A DNA stretch of 64,000 nt from Sphingomonas sp. Mn802worker (GTDB lineage: Bacteria; Pseudomonadota; Alphaproteobacteria; Sphingomonadales; Sphingomonadaceae): assembly GCF_000382485.1 (NCBI RefSeq), contig NZ_AORY01000005.1, forward strand, positions 1 to 64,000, read 5' to 3'. Under the pieces are notes generated by a model. That model was given only the letters and a program-made list of their open reading frames with translations, was not told where the DNA came from and did no database searches. The position numbers were made by a program, and so were the translations under genes. The stretch's first letter is position 1. Each line of letters begins with the position of its first letter. Positions 23,101-31,173 of the stretch are shown one piece after another.

Positions 23101-23765
23101 AACGCTGCGACATAGGCTCCGAGCACGGGCGAAAGATAGGCGTCGACCAACGCGGTGTCGCCGCGCGCGACGAGCCTGATCAGCGGTGCGATCCGGTGGC
23201 TGACCGACACCTGCGTGAAGCCGATCTCCCTGGCGATCGTCGCCAGCGCCTGTTCATGCGCGGGATAGCGAAAGCCGTGGACCAGCACGATCGCGATCGC
23301 GCGCAGACCGTCGTCGTACGCGGCCTGAAACGCAGCCCGCGCGGCCTCAGTGTCGAGCGGACGAACGATTCCGCCATCGGCGTCGACGCGCTCGTCCACC
23401 TCGACGACGCGGGCGTAGAGCGGATCGGCACGACGGATGTGACGCGCGAAGATATCGGGTCGGTCCTGATAGCCGATCACCAGCGCATCGCGAAAGCCGC
23501 GCGTGATCGCGAGCAACGTCGGCGCGCCCTTGCGTTCGAGCAGCGCATTGGTCGCGACGGTGGTGCCAAGCCTTATGTCGGCCGGGGGCAGGTCGCCCTC
23601 CGTCACGCCGGTCAATTGCCGGATCGCGTGCACCGCCGCATCGTCGTAGCGGCCGGAGTCTTCGGACAACAGCTTGACCGTCGTGAGCGTGCCGGCGGGA
23701 TCGCGCGCGACGACGTCGGTAAAGGTGCCGCCGCGGTCGATCCAGAATTGCCACTCGCCCGGCAT
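20163..23765 (-). CDS. 5-oxoprolinase (ATP-hydrolysing), HyuA-HyuB fusion
   Basis: Cytosolic enzyme of 1200 residues that hydrolyses 5-oxoproline to glutamate using ATP. The N-terminal HyuA half starts [16 protein letters not shown] and has the acetate/sugar kinase-like [17 protein letters not shown]; the HyuB half begins near residue 690 ([17 protein letters not shown], then [15 protein letters not shown]) and ends with a glycine-rich TPGGGGYGY. Full-length fusion is the usual form of eukaryote-like OplAH enzymes; bacterial hydantoinases usually split it. AAGGAG precedes ATG 23765. First gene of the operon with DUF969, DUF979 and DUF2891. Confidence 0.93.
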   Translation of the reverse strand: MPGEWQFWIDRGGTFTDVVARDPAGTLTTVKLLSEDSGRYDDAAVHAIRQLTGVTEGDLPPADIRLGTTVATNALLERKGAPTLLAITRGFRDALVIGYQDRPDIFARHIRRADPLYARVVEVDERVDADGGIVRPLDTEAARAAFQAAYDDGLRAIAIVLVHGFRYPAHEQALATIAREIGFTQVSVSHRIAPLIRLVARGDTALVDAYLSPVLGAYVAAFDRALGGGQRPLFMQSSGGLIDGAAFSGKDALLSGPAGGIVAMARTAEAAGFSHVIGFDMGGTSTDVSLYAGRYERRNDAVIAGSRVAAPTMRIDTVAAGGGSICRMVGGRLVVGPESAGAVPGPACYRRGGPLTVTDCNLILGKIQPAHFPSLFGPAGDQPLDADASQARLDALLDEVEAVSGTRPAREAAAEGLVAIAVANMAKAIKAISVARGHDPADYVLACFGGAGGQHACLVADALGMERVMIHPLAGVLSAYGMGLADRRVLRETTLSVPLGDRAALNAAIARLQADARAALVAQRIDPRAIRFDTRVELRHAGADYGIEVAVADNAAMAADFQAQHRRQFGYTRKGDLIAELLRVEGISDSDTRADDVATLPMESAPAIAQVAVHLAGRMRATPLHDRVALAVGAAIAGPALIVDAVSTTVVEPGWTARVDALGNLILTRHAPCVDAQTDESVDPLRLEIFAGLFMGLAEEMGAALQRSASSVNIRERLDFSCAIFDGSGNLVANAPHIPVHLGSMGESIRTIIARRSAKADGRGMRTGDVYALNAPYQGGTHLPDITVIMPVFAGNGAAPAFFVAARGHHADVGGTSPGSMPANSTSIDEEGVILDNVLLVEDGAMRSDDLRALLSSGPWPSRNVDQNLADLAAQVAACARGVDGLARMVERYGLSTVAAYMEHLQRHADDAVRELLPTLPDGDYAYELDNGAVVRVAFRVDREARTAAVDFTGTSAQLPSNFNAPVSVVRAAVLYVMRTLIDAPIPLNDGFLRSVAIHVPEGSMLNPQSPAAVVAGNVETSQVVTDALLGALGAQAASQGTMNNFTFGDDAHQYYETIAGGTGAGADFPGTAVVQSHMTNSRLTDPEVLETRFPVLVEEFSIRHGSGGAGAQPGGDGATRRIRFRASMRAAILSNRRRVAPFGLAGGEEGAPGANSIERADGRVEQLGSTAAMQMNDGDVFVIETPGGGGYGYSREDAR

Positions 23766-23896
23766 CGCTTCTCCTTCGTCTCGCGCGCTGTCCTAACGGC
23801 CGCGGGGGGCGCCCGTCCAGCCGCGCTTGTCTGACCCCCACCTGTCCGATTGCGACCGGCTTCGCGCACGCGCGCCGATCTGGTAAGGGCGCGTGC

Positions 23897-25552
23897 ATGA
23901 TTCGGGTCAACGACTTGAAATTGCCGCTTCATCATGCCGACGAGGCGCTGCCCGCCGCGATCCTGAAACGGCTGAAGATCACCCCGCGCGACCTGATCCG
24001 CTTCTCGGTTGCGCGGCGCGGGCACGATGCACGCGACCGCAGCAACATCGCGCTGGTCTACACGCTCGACGTCGCGGTGAAGAACGAGGCAACGGTACTG
24101 GCGAAGCTGCGCCGCGACCGCGATGTCGGCCTCACCCCGGACCAGCGCTACAAGCCGGTCGCGTCCGCACCCGCCGATGCGATGCGCCCCGTCGTCGTCG
24201 GCGCGGGGCCGTGCGGGCTGTTCGCAGCGCTGATCCTCGCCGAGCAGGGTTTCCGCCCGATCGTGCTGGAACGCGGCAAGGTGGTGCGCGAGCGGACCAA
24301 GGATACCTGGGGGCTGTGGCGGCGCAGCGTGCTGAACCCTGAATCGAACGTCCAATATGGCGAGGGCGGTGCCGGCACCTTCTCCGATGGCAAGCTCTAC
24401 AGCCGGATCAAGGACCCGCGGCACCTGGCGCGCAAGGTGCTGACCGAGTTCGTCGCGGCGGGTGCGCCTGAGGAGATCCTGACCGAGGCGCATCCGCATA
24501 TCGGCACCTTCCGCCTCGTCACGATGGTGGAAAGCATGCGCGCCAAGATCGAGCAGCTTGGCGGCGAATATCGCTTCTCGACCCGCGTCGACGGGTTGCA
24601 CGTCGAGCGCGATGCGCGCGGCGAGCGCCGCGTGCGCGGGCTGCATCTGGCCGGCGGCGGCTATCTGGAGGCGAGCCATGTCGTGATGGCGATCGGCCAC
24701 AGCGCACGCGACACGTTCGAGATGCTCGCCGCCGCGGGTGTCCATGCAGAGGCCAAGCCCTTCTCGGTCGGCGTCAGGATCGAGCATCCGCAGTCGTGGA
24801 TCGACCAGGCGCGCTTCGGCGCCGACGCGGGCAACCCGATCCTCGGCGCGGCGGAATACCATATCTCGCATCACTGCTCGAACGGGCGCACCGTTTACAG
24901 CTTCTGCATGTGCCCGGGCGGCACGGTGGTGGCGGCGACCAGCGAGGAAGGCCGCGTCGCGACCAACGGGATGAGCCAATATTCGCGCAACGAGCGCAAT
25001 GCGAACTCGGGTTTCGTCGTCGCGATCGATCCCGCGCGCGACTTCCCCGGCGATCCGCTCGCGGGCATCGCGCTCCAGCGGCGGCTGGAGGAGCAGGCGT
25101 TCGTCGCGGGGGGCCGCAATTATCACGCGCCCGCGCAGCGCGTCGGCGACTTTCTGGCGGGGCGCGCGTCGACCTCGCTCGGCTCGGTCGTGCCGTCGTA
25201 CAAGCCCGGCGTGACGCCGACCGATCTTGCGCAATGCCTGCCCGATTTCGCGGTCGCCGCGATGCGCGAGGCGATCCCGGTATTCGGGCGCCAGATCAAG
25301 GGATACGATCACGCGGACGTGGTGATGACCGGGGTCGAGACACGCACCTCCTCCCCCGTCCGCTTCACGCGCGGCGACGACCTGCAAAGCCTCAACACCG
25401 CCGGGCTGTTTCCAGCCGGCGAGGGCGCGGGCTATGCCGGCGGCATCCTGTCGGCAGGGGTCGATGGGATCAAGGTGGCGGAAGCGGTCGCGCTCGACAT
25501 GATGCGCGCCGGAACGGGTGCGAGGCAGGCTGCGGTGCGCGTCGCGGCGTGA
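23897..25552 (+). CDS. FAD-dependent dehydrogenase (COG2509-type)
   Basis: A 551-residue flavoprotein. After an N-terminal RNA-binding-like alpha/beta domain ([19 protein letters not shown]) comes the dinucleotide-binding motif [35 protein letters not shown] and a C-terminal FAD-closing motif ([21 protein letters not shown]) match the COG2509 uncharacterised dehydrogenases. Reaction unknown. Its stop overlaps the GTG start of the pseudouridine synthase gene. Confidence 0.9.
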   Translation: MIRVNDLKLPLHHADEALPAAILKRLKITPRDLIRFSVARRGHDARDRSNIALVYTLDVAVKNEATVLAKLRRDRDVGLTPDQRYKPVASAPADAMRPVVVGAGPCGLFAALILAEQGFRPIVLERGKVVRERTKDTWGLWRRSVLNPESNVQYGEGGAGTFSDGKLYSRIKDPRHLARKVLTEFVAAGAPEEILTEAHPHIGTFRLVTMVESMRAKIEQLGGEYRFSTRVDGLHVERDARGERRVRGLHLAGGGYLEASHVVMAIGHSARDTFEMLAAAGVHAEAKPFSVGVRIEHPQSWIDQARFGADAGNPILGAAEYHISHHCSNGRTVYSFCMCPGGTVVAATSEEGRVATNGMSQYSRNERNANSGFVVAIDPARDFPGDPLAGIALQRRLEEQAFVAGGRNYHAPAQRVGDFLAGRASTSLGSVVPSYKPGVTPTDLAQCLPDFAVAAMREAIPVFGRQIKGYDHADVVMTGVETRTSSPVRFTRGDDLQSLNTAGLFPAGEGAGYAGGILSAGVDGIKVAEAVALDMMRAGTGARQAAVRVAA

Positions 25553-26088
25553 CGCTGATCGCCTTCAACAAGCCGTTCGGTGTGCTGAGCCAATTCACCG
25601 ACGCGAAATCGCCGACCCCGCGCCAGACCTTATCCGACTTCGTCGCGGTGCCCGGCGTCTACCCCGCCGGGCGGCTCGACCGCGACAGCGAGGGGCTGCT
25701 GCTGCTGACCAACGACGGGCGGTTGCAGGCGCGCATCGCCGATCCGAAGTTCAAGCTCGCCAAGACGTATCTGGTGCAGGTCGAGGGGGCATCTGACGAG
25801 CCCGCTCTTTCCGCCTTGCGCCGCGGCGTTTTGCTCAATGACGGGCCGACCCGCCCCGCCGAGGTGGAGGCGATCGACCCGCCCGATCTGTGGCCGCGCG
25901 ACCCGCCGGTTCGTTACCGCGCCAGCGTGCCCGATCACTGGCTGCGGCTGACGATCCGCGAAGGGCGCAACCGTCAGGTGCGGCGCATGACCGCGGCGGT
26001 CGGCCTGCCGACGCTCCGGCTGGTGCGCTGGCAGATCGGCGACTGGAATATGGACGGCATCGCGCCGGGCATGTGGCGACGGGTGTGA
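25549..26088 (+). CDS. rluE: Ribosomal large-subunit pseudouridine synthase RluE-like
   Basis: RNA-modifying enzyme of 179 residues lacking an S4 domain, as in Rlu[14 protein letters not shown] is the N-terminal signature, the catalytic Asp is in [14 protein letters not shown], and [11 protein letters not shown] is the conserved C-terminal motif. The GTG start at 25549 overlaps the preceding stop, and its own stop overlaps the next GTG start. It would convert a uridine of 23S rRNA (position 2457 in E. coli) to pseudouridine. Confidence 0.9.
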   Translation: MTLIAFNKPFGVLSQFTDAKSPTPRQTLSDFVAVPGVYPAGRLDRDSEGLLLLTNDGRLQARIADPKFKLAKTYLVQVEGASDEPALSALRRGVLLNDGPTRPAEVEAIDPPDLWPRDPPVRYRASVPDHWLRLTIREGRNRQVRRMTAAVGLPTLRLVRWQIGDWNMDGIAPGMWRRV

Positions 26089-26453
26089 AGGTCTTCTTCG
26101 ATGGCGGCCTCCGCCCGCTGCCCGCCGGCATGGAGACTGCTGTGGTGATCGCCGGCGAAGCGTCCGTCGCGCGCGACCTTGGCGCTGGCACCAGCATGGA
26201 GGCCGAATGGCGCGCGCTGATCGCGGCGGCGCGACTGGTCGTAGCACGGGGACTCGGGCCTGTTGTCCTGCTGGGCGACGCCGCGGCAGTCGTCGCGCAG
26301 GCGAACGCGCGCGTCAGGGCGTCTGCGACACATCGCGAGCACATGGCGACATTCGATGAGTTGAGGGGTGCTCATGGAGCGATGCGCGTGCGACATATTC
26401 GGCGTTCTCAGAACCTTGCCGGACACGCGCTCGCCGCCGGGCACGTGCGTTAG
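26085..26453 (+). CDS. Small RNase H-like protein
   Basis: A 122-residue protein with RNase H fold markers: Asp in [13 protein letters not shown], Glu in [12 protein letters not shown], Asp in [12 protein letters not shown], and a late acidic position less clear than in RnhA. It is shorter than E. coli RNase HI (155) and lacks the basic handle, so it belongs with the RVT_3/RNase H-like group. The GTG start at 26085 overlaps the rluE stop. Whether it is catalytically active is uncertain because the fourth acidic residue is not obvious. Confidence 0.75.
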   Translation: MKVFFDGGLRPLPAGMETAVVIAGEASVARDLGAGTSMEAEWRALIAAARLVVARGLGPVVLLGDAAAVVAQANARVRASATHREHMATFDELRGAHGAMRVRHIRRSQNLAGHALAAGHVR

Positions 26454-26634
26454 TCATCTTTCCGACGGCGTGATCGCGCGAAAAGCGGAACACGCGTCTA
26501 CGCTGGATGTTGACCTGCTCGGCAAACGGTACGACGACATGTCATTACGGCAGCGTTTCTCACGCTTGCCACGACGACAGGATTTAACGGCGGCGCGCCC
26601 ATGCCGGGCGCCGCAGGCTCAAAGGGAGTAGACA

Positions 26635-26976
26635 ATGGCACGTTCGGCAGAGAAGCGCGGCAAGGACGAGACCGCAGCCGCGGAAAAGAAGGTCAAGGCG
26701 ACCGGCAAGCCCGCCAGCGGCGCCCGCGGCGGCATTACCGCCCCAGTCACCCCTTCGGATGATCTGGCGGAGATCGTCGGCAAGAAGGACCTGCCGCGCA
26801 GCGAGGTCGTCAGCAAGGTGTGGGAATATATCAAGAAGCATGACCTGCAGGACGCCAAGGACCGTCGTCAGATCAACGCCGACGACAAGCTCGAGAAGAT
26901 CTTTGGCAAGAAATCGTGCAGCATGTTCGAGATGAACAAGTTCCTGAGCGCGCATTTGACCGCCAAGAAAGCCTGA
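26635..26976 (+). CDS. SWIB/MDM2 domain protein
   Basis: A 113-residue protein preceded by AAAGGGAG. The first 37 residues are Lys/Ala/Gly-rich and probably disordered; residues 38-113 form a SWIB domain (LAEIVGKKDLPRSEVVSKVW, then KIFGKKSCSMFEMNKFLSAHL). Such domains are best known from eukaryotic chromatin remodellers and from chlamydial topoisomerase or DNA-binding proteins; stand-alone copies occur in some proteobacteria. A nucleoid or DNA role is likely but unproven. A strong terminator follows. Confidence 0.9.
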   Translation: MARSAEKRGKDETAAAEKKVKATGKPASGARGGITAPVTPSDDLAEIVGKKDLPRSEVVSKVWEYIKKHDLQDAKDRRQINADDKLEKIFGKKSCSMFEMNKFLSAHLTAKKA

Positions 26977-27012
26977 TCGCGCCGCGCATCATCGCGCGAA
27001 CGATCCATGCGG

Positions 27013-27054
27013 CCGACCGTCAGCGCCCCTGCAGGCGTGACGGTCGGTCGTTTT
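27013..27054 (+). terminator. Rho-independent terminator after SWIB gene
   Basis: CCGACCGTCA (27013-27022) pairs with TGACGGTCGG (27038-27047) with further pairing inside the loop (CGCC with GGCG), followed by TCGTTTT. It sits 36 bases after the SWIB stop. Confidence 0.85.
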
Positions 27055-27190
27055 GTGTCAGGTGCCAACGGCAACGTAGTGATGGCGCTGCGACGACCTC
27101 CTACCCTGCTGATCTATTCCACCGGGCCTGTTGCGCTGACAATGATGTGATTGATTGGGTGCGGTTCTCATCGCGCGCTGGCACGATCAA

Positions 27191-28294
27191 TCAGGTCCAG
27201 TAGAGGATCCTTGCCGCCGGCAACGCTTCGGTGATCGCGCGTTCGAAGAAGCTGCGGAGCAACCGCATCGTTGCGGCATCGTATACCTGTTTTTCCGCCC
27301 CGAACTTGGTTCGCTTCGTCACGCGGTTGGTCGCGGTCATGTCGAGCGCAGAACCCGGATACCAGCTGTCGAGCACTGCCTTTGATCCGGTGTTGAAGCG
27401 GTGGGTGATGAGCTCCACGGTCAGATCGAGCTCCGGCAATCCAGCGAGGGCCGCGGCGGCATCGTCGATCAGCGCGCCGTATGCCTCCTCCCACCCGACC
27501 GCCGCGATGATCGGCGCGATCGTCAGCCCGACCGGGTAGCCCGCCGCCGCCATCCGCGCGAGTGCCGCCAGCCGGTCATGGACGCGCGCGGTGCCGCCCT
27601 CGAACCGTGCGAACGCGGGCGGGTTGAGCGAGGCGCGCATTCGCGTCCGCCCACCGTGATCGAGCGCGAGCAGCGGGGCGACATCGGCGAACTTGGTGGT
27701 GAAGCGCAACTGCGCATCGGCCTGCCAGCGGCCGAACCACGCGATCGTGGCGGACAGCGACCCCGTCAGCGGCTCTAGTGCGAGCGGATCGGTGTAGCAT
27801 GACGCCTCGAACGTCGTGCCCTCGTGCGCGCGCGTGTCCGAGCGTGAGGTGATCGTGCCCTGCCCCAGATAATCGGGCAAAACGCCCAATATCTCATCGA
27901 GATTGGCGTACACCCGCGTGATCGGCGGACCTTTCAGCGAACCGGCGAGATAGCAGTAACTGCAATGCGCCGGGCAACCCTCCGCCAGGTCGACACGCCA
28001 GTCGGCGCTCGGTGCGATCGGTTGCAACCGCCGCTTGGACGGCGGCGCGACAGTGACGGCGAGCGTATTCTTCGCCTCGGCATAGGCACGGCGCGGATCG
28101 TCGGAGAAGGCGAGGTTCAGCCGGTCGCCCGAAAGCTCCGCCACCTCGATCCCCTGCGCCGCCGCGCGCGCCGCGATGTCACGGCCGTGTGCGAAGGTCA
28201 TCGCCGATCGCGTCACCAACACGCGCCTGGGCCGCCACGCACGCATCGCCCGCTCGCCAGGCTCTCGTTGATCTACCGGTGCCGTTGTCGCCAT
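27191..28294 (-). CDS. Radical SAM protein, spore photoproduct lyase family
   Basis: A 367-residue radical SAM enzyme. The cluster motif is GCPAHCSYCYL (CxxxCxxC) near residue 107, followed by the family-typical GSLKGPPITRVYANLD. The C-terminus (TKRTKFGAEKQVY) matches spore photoproduct lyase relatives. In spore formers the enzyme splits the 5-thyminyl-5,6-dihydrothymine lesion; this organism group does not sporulate, so either the lesion arises under desiccation and UV or the protein has another substrate. Monocistronic and divergent from a small membrane protein gene. Confidence 0.88.
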   Translation of the reverse strand: MATTAPVDQREPGERAMRAWRPRRVLVTRSAMTFAHGRDIAARAAAQGIEVAELSGDRLNLAFSDDPRRAYAEAKNTLAVTVAPPSKRRLQPIAPSADWRVDLAEGCPAHCSYCYLAGSLKGPPITRVYANLDEILGVLPDYLGQGTITSRSDTRAHEGTTFEASCYTDPLALEPLTGSLSATIAWFGRWQADAQLRFTTKFADVAPLLALDHGGRTRMRASLNPPAFARFEGGTARVHDRLAALARMAAAGYPVGLTIAPIIAAVGWEEAYGALIDDAAAALAGLPELDLTVELITHRFNTGSKAVLDSWYPGSALDMTATNRVTKRTKFGAEKQVYDAATMRLLRSFFERAITEALPAARILYWT

Positions 28295-28411
28295 CGCTGA
28301 TCAACGAGCGGATGCTCGCCGGTGTCCCGGCGCACGTCGATGCGACAAGACGGGATCGATCCGCTCGCCTCCGTGGTTAGACGATCAAGCGCGCATCAAG
28401 GAGCGGGACAC

Positions 28412-28546
28412 ATGAGCGAGCACGTCGAGGAAGACGCATTCCACGAGCAATCGGAGGTGCCGATCAGCTATGGGCTATATTACCTCGGCTTCCTGTTGGT
28501 CGCGACGCTGACGATGCTGTTGATCGCGGGCAACGTCATCGGCTGA
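28412..28546 (+). CDS. Small single-span membrane protein
   Basis: A 44-residue protein with AAGGAG eight bases before ATG 28412. The N-terminal half is acidic (SEHVEEDAFHEQSE) and the C-terminal half is one hydrophobic helix (YYLGFLLVATLTMLLIAG). The layout resembles small accessory membrane proteins, but no family was recognised. It ends one base before the stop of the convergent LLM oxidoreductase gene. Confidence 0.65.
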   Translation: MSEHVEEDAFHEQSEVPISYGLYYLGFLLVATLTMLLIAGNVIG

Positions 28547-29566
28547 TCAGCGCCAGCCGAGTGCGGGTGCGACATGCGTCAGGATGCTCTCGATCACATG
28601 CGCATTGTAATCGACACCGAGCTGGTTGGGCACCGTCAGCAGCAGCGTGTCGGCTTCCGCGATCGCCTCGTCGCCGCGTAGCTGCTCGATCAGGCGATCG
28701 GGCTCTGCCGCGTAGGAGCGGCCGAACACCGCGCGCATATTGTCGATGATCCCGACCTGATCGCCACCCTCGCCATCGCGTCCGAAATAGGCGCGGTCGA
28801 GGTCGTTGGTGATCGCAAAGATCGATCGCGACACCGACACGCGCGACTGCCGCTGGTGCCCGGCCGTCGCCCAAGCGTCGCGGTAGAGACGGATCTGTTT
28901 CGCCTGCTGGACGTGAAACGGCTCGCCGGACTCGTCCGCCTTCAGCGTCGAGCTTTGCAGGTTCATGCCCATCTGTGCGGCCCAGATCGCGGTCGCATTC
29001 GCACCCGATCCCCACCAGATGCGGTCGCGCAAACCCGGCGAATGCGGCTCCAGTCGCAGCAAGCCGGGTGGGTTGGGAAACATCGGGCGCGGGTTAGGGC
29101 GTGCGAAGCCCTCGCCCTTCAACAATTCGAGGAACACCTCGGCATGGCGCCGTCCCATGTCGGCGTCGCTTTGCCCCTCAGCCGGCATGTAGCCGAAATG
29201 ACGCCAGCCATCGATCACCTGCTCGGGCGAGCCGCGGCTAAGCCCCAGTTGCAGCCGCCCGCCGCCGATCAGGTCGGCAGAACCCGCATCCTCCGCCATG
29301 TAGAACGGGTTCTCGTAGCGCATGTCGATCACGCCGGTGCCGACCTCGATCCGGCTCGTCTTCGCGCCAACCGCGGCGAGCAGCGGAAAGGGTGAGGCGA
29401 GCTGTTGTGCGAAATGGTGCACGCGGAAATAGGCGCCGTCCGCCCCGAGCTGCTCCGCCGCGACCGCAAGGTCGATCGATTGCAGCAGGACGTCACCCGC
29501 CGAGCGCGTCGCCGATTGCGCGGACGAAGACCAGTGGCCGAACGACAGAAAACCGATTTTCTTCAT
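28547..29566 (-). CDS. LLM-class flavin-dependent oxidoreductase
   Basis: Luciferase-like FMN enzyme of 339 residues. ATG 29566 starts the first beta strand (KKIGFLSFGHWS); an upstream start would add a low-complexity Arg/Ala lead. FRVHHFAQQLASPFPLLAAV and the IEVGTGVIDMRYENPFYMAE stretch are bacterial luciferase-family landmarks, and GGGRLQLGLSRGSPEQ is the FMN phosphate region. The C-terminal part is that of the alkanal monooxygenase-like group. Substrate unknown. Confidence 0.9.
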   Translation of the reverse strand: MKKIGFLSFGHWSSSAQSATRSAGDVLLQSIDLAVAAEQLGADGAYFRVHHFAQQLASPFPLLAAVGAKTSRIEVGTGVIDMRYENPFYMAEDAGSADLIGGGRLQLGLSRGSPEQVIDGWRHFGYMPAEGQSDADMGRRHAEVFLELLKGEGFARPNPRPMFPNPPGLLRLEPHSPGLRDRIWWGSGANATAIWAAQMGMNLQSSTLKADESGEPFHVQQAKQIRLYRDAWATAGHQRQSRVSVSRSIFAITNDLDRAYFGRDGEGGDQVGIIDNMRAVFGRSYAAEPDRLIEQLRGDEAIAEADTLLLTVPNQLGVDYNAHVIESILTHVAPALGWR

Positions 29567-29732
29567 GCACCTGAATTGGCGGCGCGGTGCTGGCGCGACA
29601 AGAGCGTGCGCGGAACCGCACCGTTTCGCGTCCAGCCAGTGCGCGCCCCAGCGATTCCGCGCCCCAGCCATTCCGCGTCAAAGTGTAAGCATGCGCGGTT
29701 GCCGCGCACTCCTGCTTGCTCAACATGCGCGC

Positions 29733-29993
29733 GTGACCAACCAGCGCGCCTTTCTGATGTCGACGCTGCTGCGCGTCGCCGAGGGCGGCGATGTCGAGGC
29801 GTCCGACCTCAGCGCCGGCGTACCCGATGCGAGCGGGCTTGACCCCGACGAGCGCGACGCCCTGGTCGAGCTGCAGTTATGGATAGAGGATCGCGACATC
29901 CATCAGGGCGAAACAAACTACACGCGCTTCAAGCGCGAATGGATGCGCGACCGGCTAGCGGTGCTGCGCGACCGTTCCGTGCGAAAGTCCTGA
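29733..29993 (+). CDS. Conserved hypothetical protein
   Basis: An 86-residue soluble, acidic protein. GTG at 29733 is chosen because the segment before it reads like non-coding Arg/Pro/Ala; ATG at 29757 is an alternative. It is helical with a charged C-terminal half (YTRFKREWMRDRLAVLRDRS). No known domain. Coding potential is supported by the absence of competing frames and acidic codon use. Confidence 0.55.
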   Translation: MTNQRAFLMSTLLRVAEGGDVEASDLSAGVPDASGLDPDERDALVELQLWIEDRDIHQGETNYTRFKREWMRDRLAVLRDRSVRKS

Positions 29994-30015
29994 GAACAAA
30001 CGCACGCTTGCGTTG

Positions 30016-30432
30016 ATGAGCGATCGGTCACGTGGGCGTCAGCGACGCGTCACGGCCGTGGCCTCATGGACGATCGCGATGGAACGCCCCCTCGCCAGCC
30101 CTACCGAGCAGCAGCGTCGCCGCCAGCTGGATGAGCGCATCTGCCGGCTGATCTGTCCGATCGCCTCGGCGATGGTCGGGGTCTGTCTGACCGGTATCGG
30201 ATTGCTCCACCTGTCGATCGCGATCGGGCGACGCGCAGGCATCGCCGACGATCTGCTCGCGATCGATGCGCTGCTGTTCCTCGTCGCGACACTGGCGTCC
30301 TATATGTCGCTGCGCAGCCTCGACCATCGCCGGCTGCACGCAATGGAGCGTGTCGCCGACGCGACCTTCATCACCGCGATGCTGCTGCTGACCGCGGCGT
30401 GTTTCGTCATCACCTACGCGCTCGGTCTATAG
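30016..30432 (+). CDS. Small membrane protein of unknown function
   Basis: About 138 residues from ATG 30016 (116 from ATG 30079). The N-terminal third is basic; three hydrophobic segments follow (ICPIASAMVGVCLTGIGLLH, LLAIDALLFLVATLASYM, FITAMLLLTAACFVITYAL). No family recognised. Convergent with the GNAT gene. Confidence 0.6.
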   Translation: MSDRSRGRQRRVTAVASWTIAMERPLASPTEQQRRRQLDERICRLICPIASAMVGVCLTGIGLLHLSIAIGRRAGIADDLLAIDALLFLVATLASYMSLRSLDHRRLHAMERVADATFITAMLLLTAACFVITYALGL

Positions 30433-30441
30433 TCCCGATCC

Positions 30442-30954
30442 TCAGCGCAGCCGCCGCCGCACGCGGACCAACGTCGGCTCGTCATCGACCGGCTCGGTCG
30501 CGAATCCCATCTGGCGCTGAAGCATGATCGATTCGTGATTGTCGCGATCCTCGATCGACAGCATGGTCGCATAGCCTGCGTTGATCGCGTAACCGACGAG
30601 ATAGTCGAGCAGCGTCCAACCCACCCCGCGCCCCTTTGAGCCTGCGCGGATCATGATCGCGACCTCGCAATGCTCGCCTGCCGTGTCGCCGCGCAGCGTG
30701 GCCGAGGCGATCACGTCGCGGCGCTCGTCGAAAGCGAGAAAGCTGGTCGCACGCGCGGCGGGATCGGACAGCAATTCGGTGAAGCGTTCCTCGCTCGATC
30801 CGCGCTCACCCGACAGGAAGCGGAAACGCAGATCCTCCGCCGACACCTGCCGGAACAAGGCCGCCAACGTCTCTTCGTCGCGATGCGTGACCGGGCGTAG
30901 GAAGAAGCGAAAGCCGGTGCGCGTCACCAGCGTCTCGGTTTCGTCCCAGTCCAT
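30442..30954 (-). CDS. GNAT-family N-acetyltransferase
   Basis: A 170-residue acetyl-CoA-dependent transferase. The acetyl-CoA-binding loop is RAGSKGRGVGWTLLDYLVGYA, and the terminal strand pair is LQRQMGFATEPVDDEPT. The N-terminal GFRFFLRPVTHRDEETLAALF resembles the GNAT domain attached to acyl-CoA synthetase-type protein acetyltransferases, so a lysine acetyltransferase role is possible. Stand-alone; substrate unknown. Confidence 0.88.
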   Translation of the reverse strand: MDWDETETLVTRTGFRFFLRPVTHRDEETLAALFRQVSAEDLRFRFLSGERGSSEERFTELLSDPAARATSFLAFDERRDVIASATLRGDTAGEHCEVAIMIRAGSKGRGVGWTLLDYLVGYAINAGYATMLSIEDRDNHESIMLQRQMGFATEPVDDEPTLVRVRRRLR

Positions 30955-31173
30955 CGTCCGTCTCCTTGTCCAAGCCGTCTGCGGTGCGGCTCAGCGGAGG
31001 AACGGCCAAGCTTGCCTTCCGCTCCGCGCGCTTGTGCAATGGCTTTCGCGAACGCCAGGCGAACTAACACAGGTGACAAACATTCTAGCGTGCGAACGAT
31101 ACCAAGGAACGCGCGTGCACCATCCCTATTGCTCATCCGTCGAGGCGGCAGACCCGTTTACGAAGATCGCGCG

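Noticed and set aside
26368..26631. An 87-codon plus-strand frame before the SWIB gene
   Set aside because: No family similarity, no ribosome-binding site, and it overlaps the end of the RNase-H-like gene.
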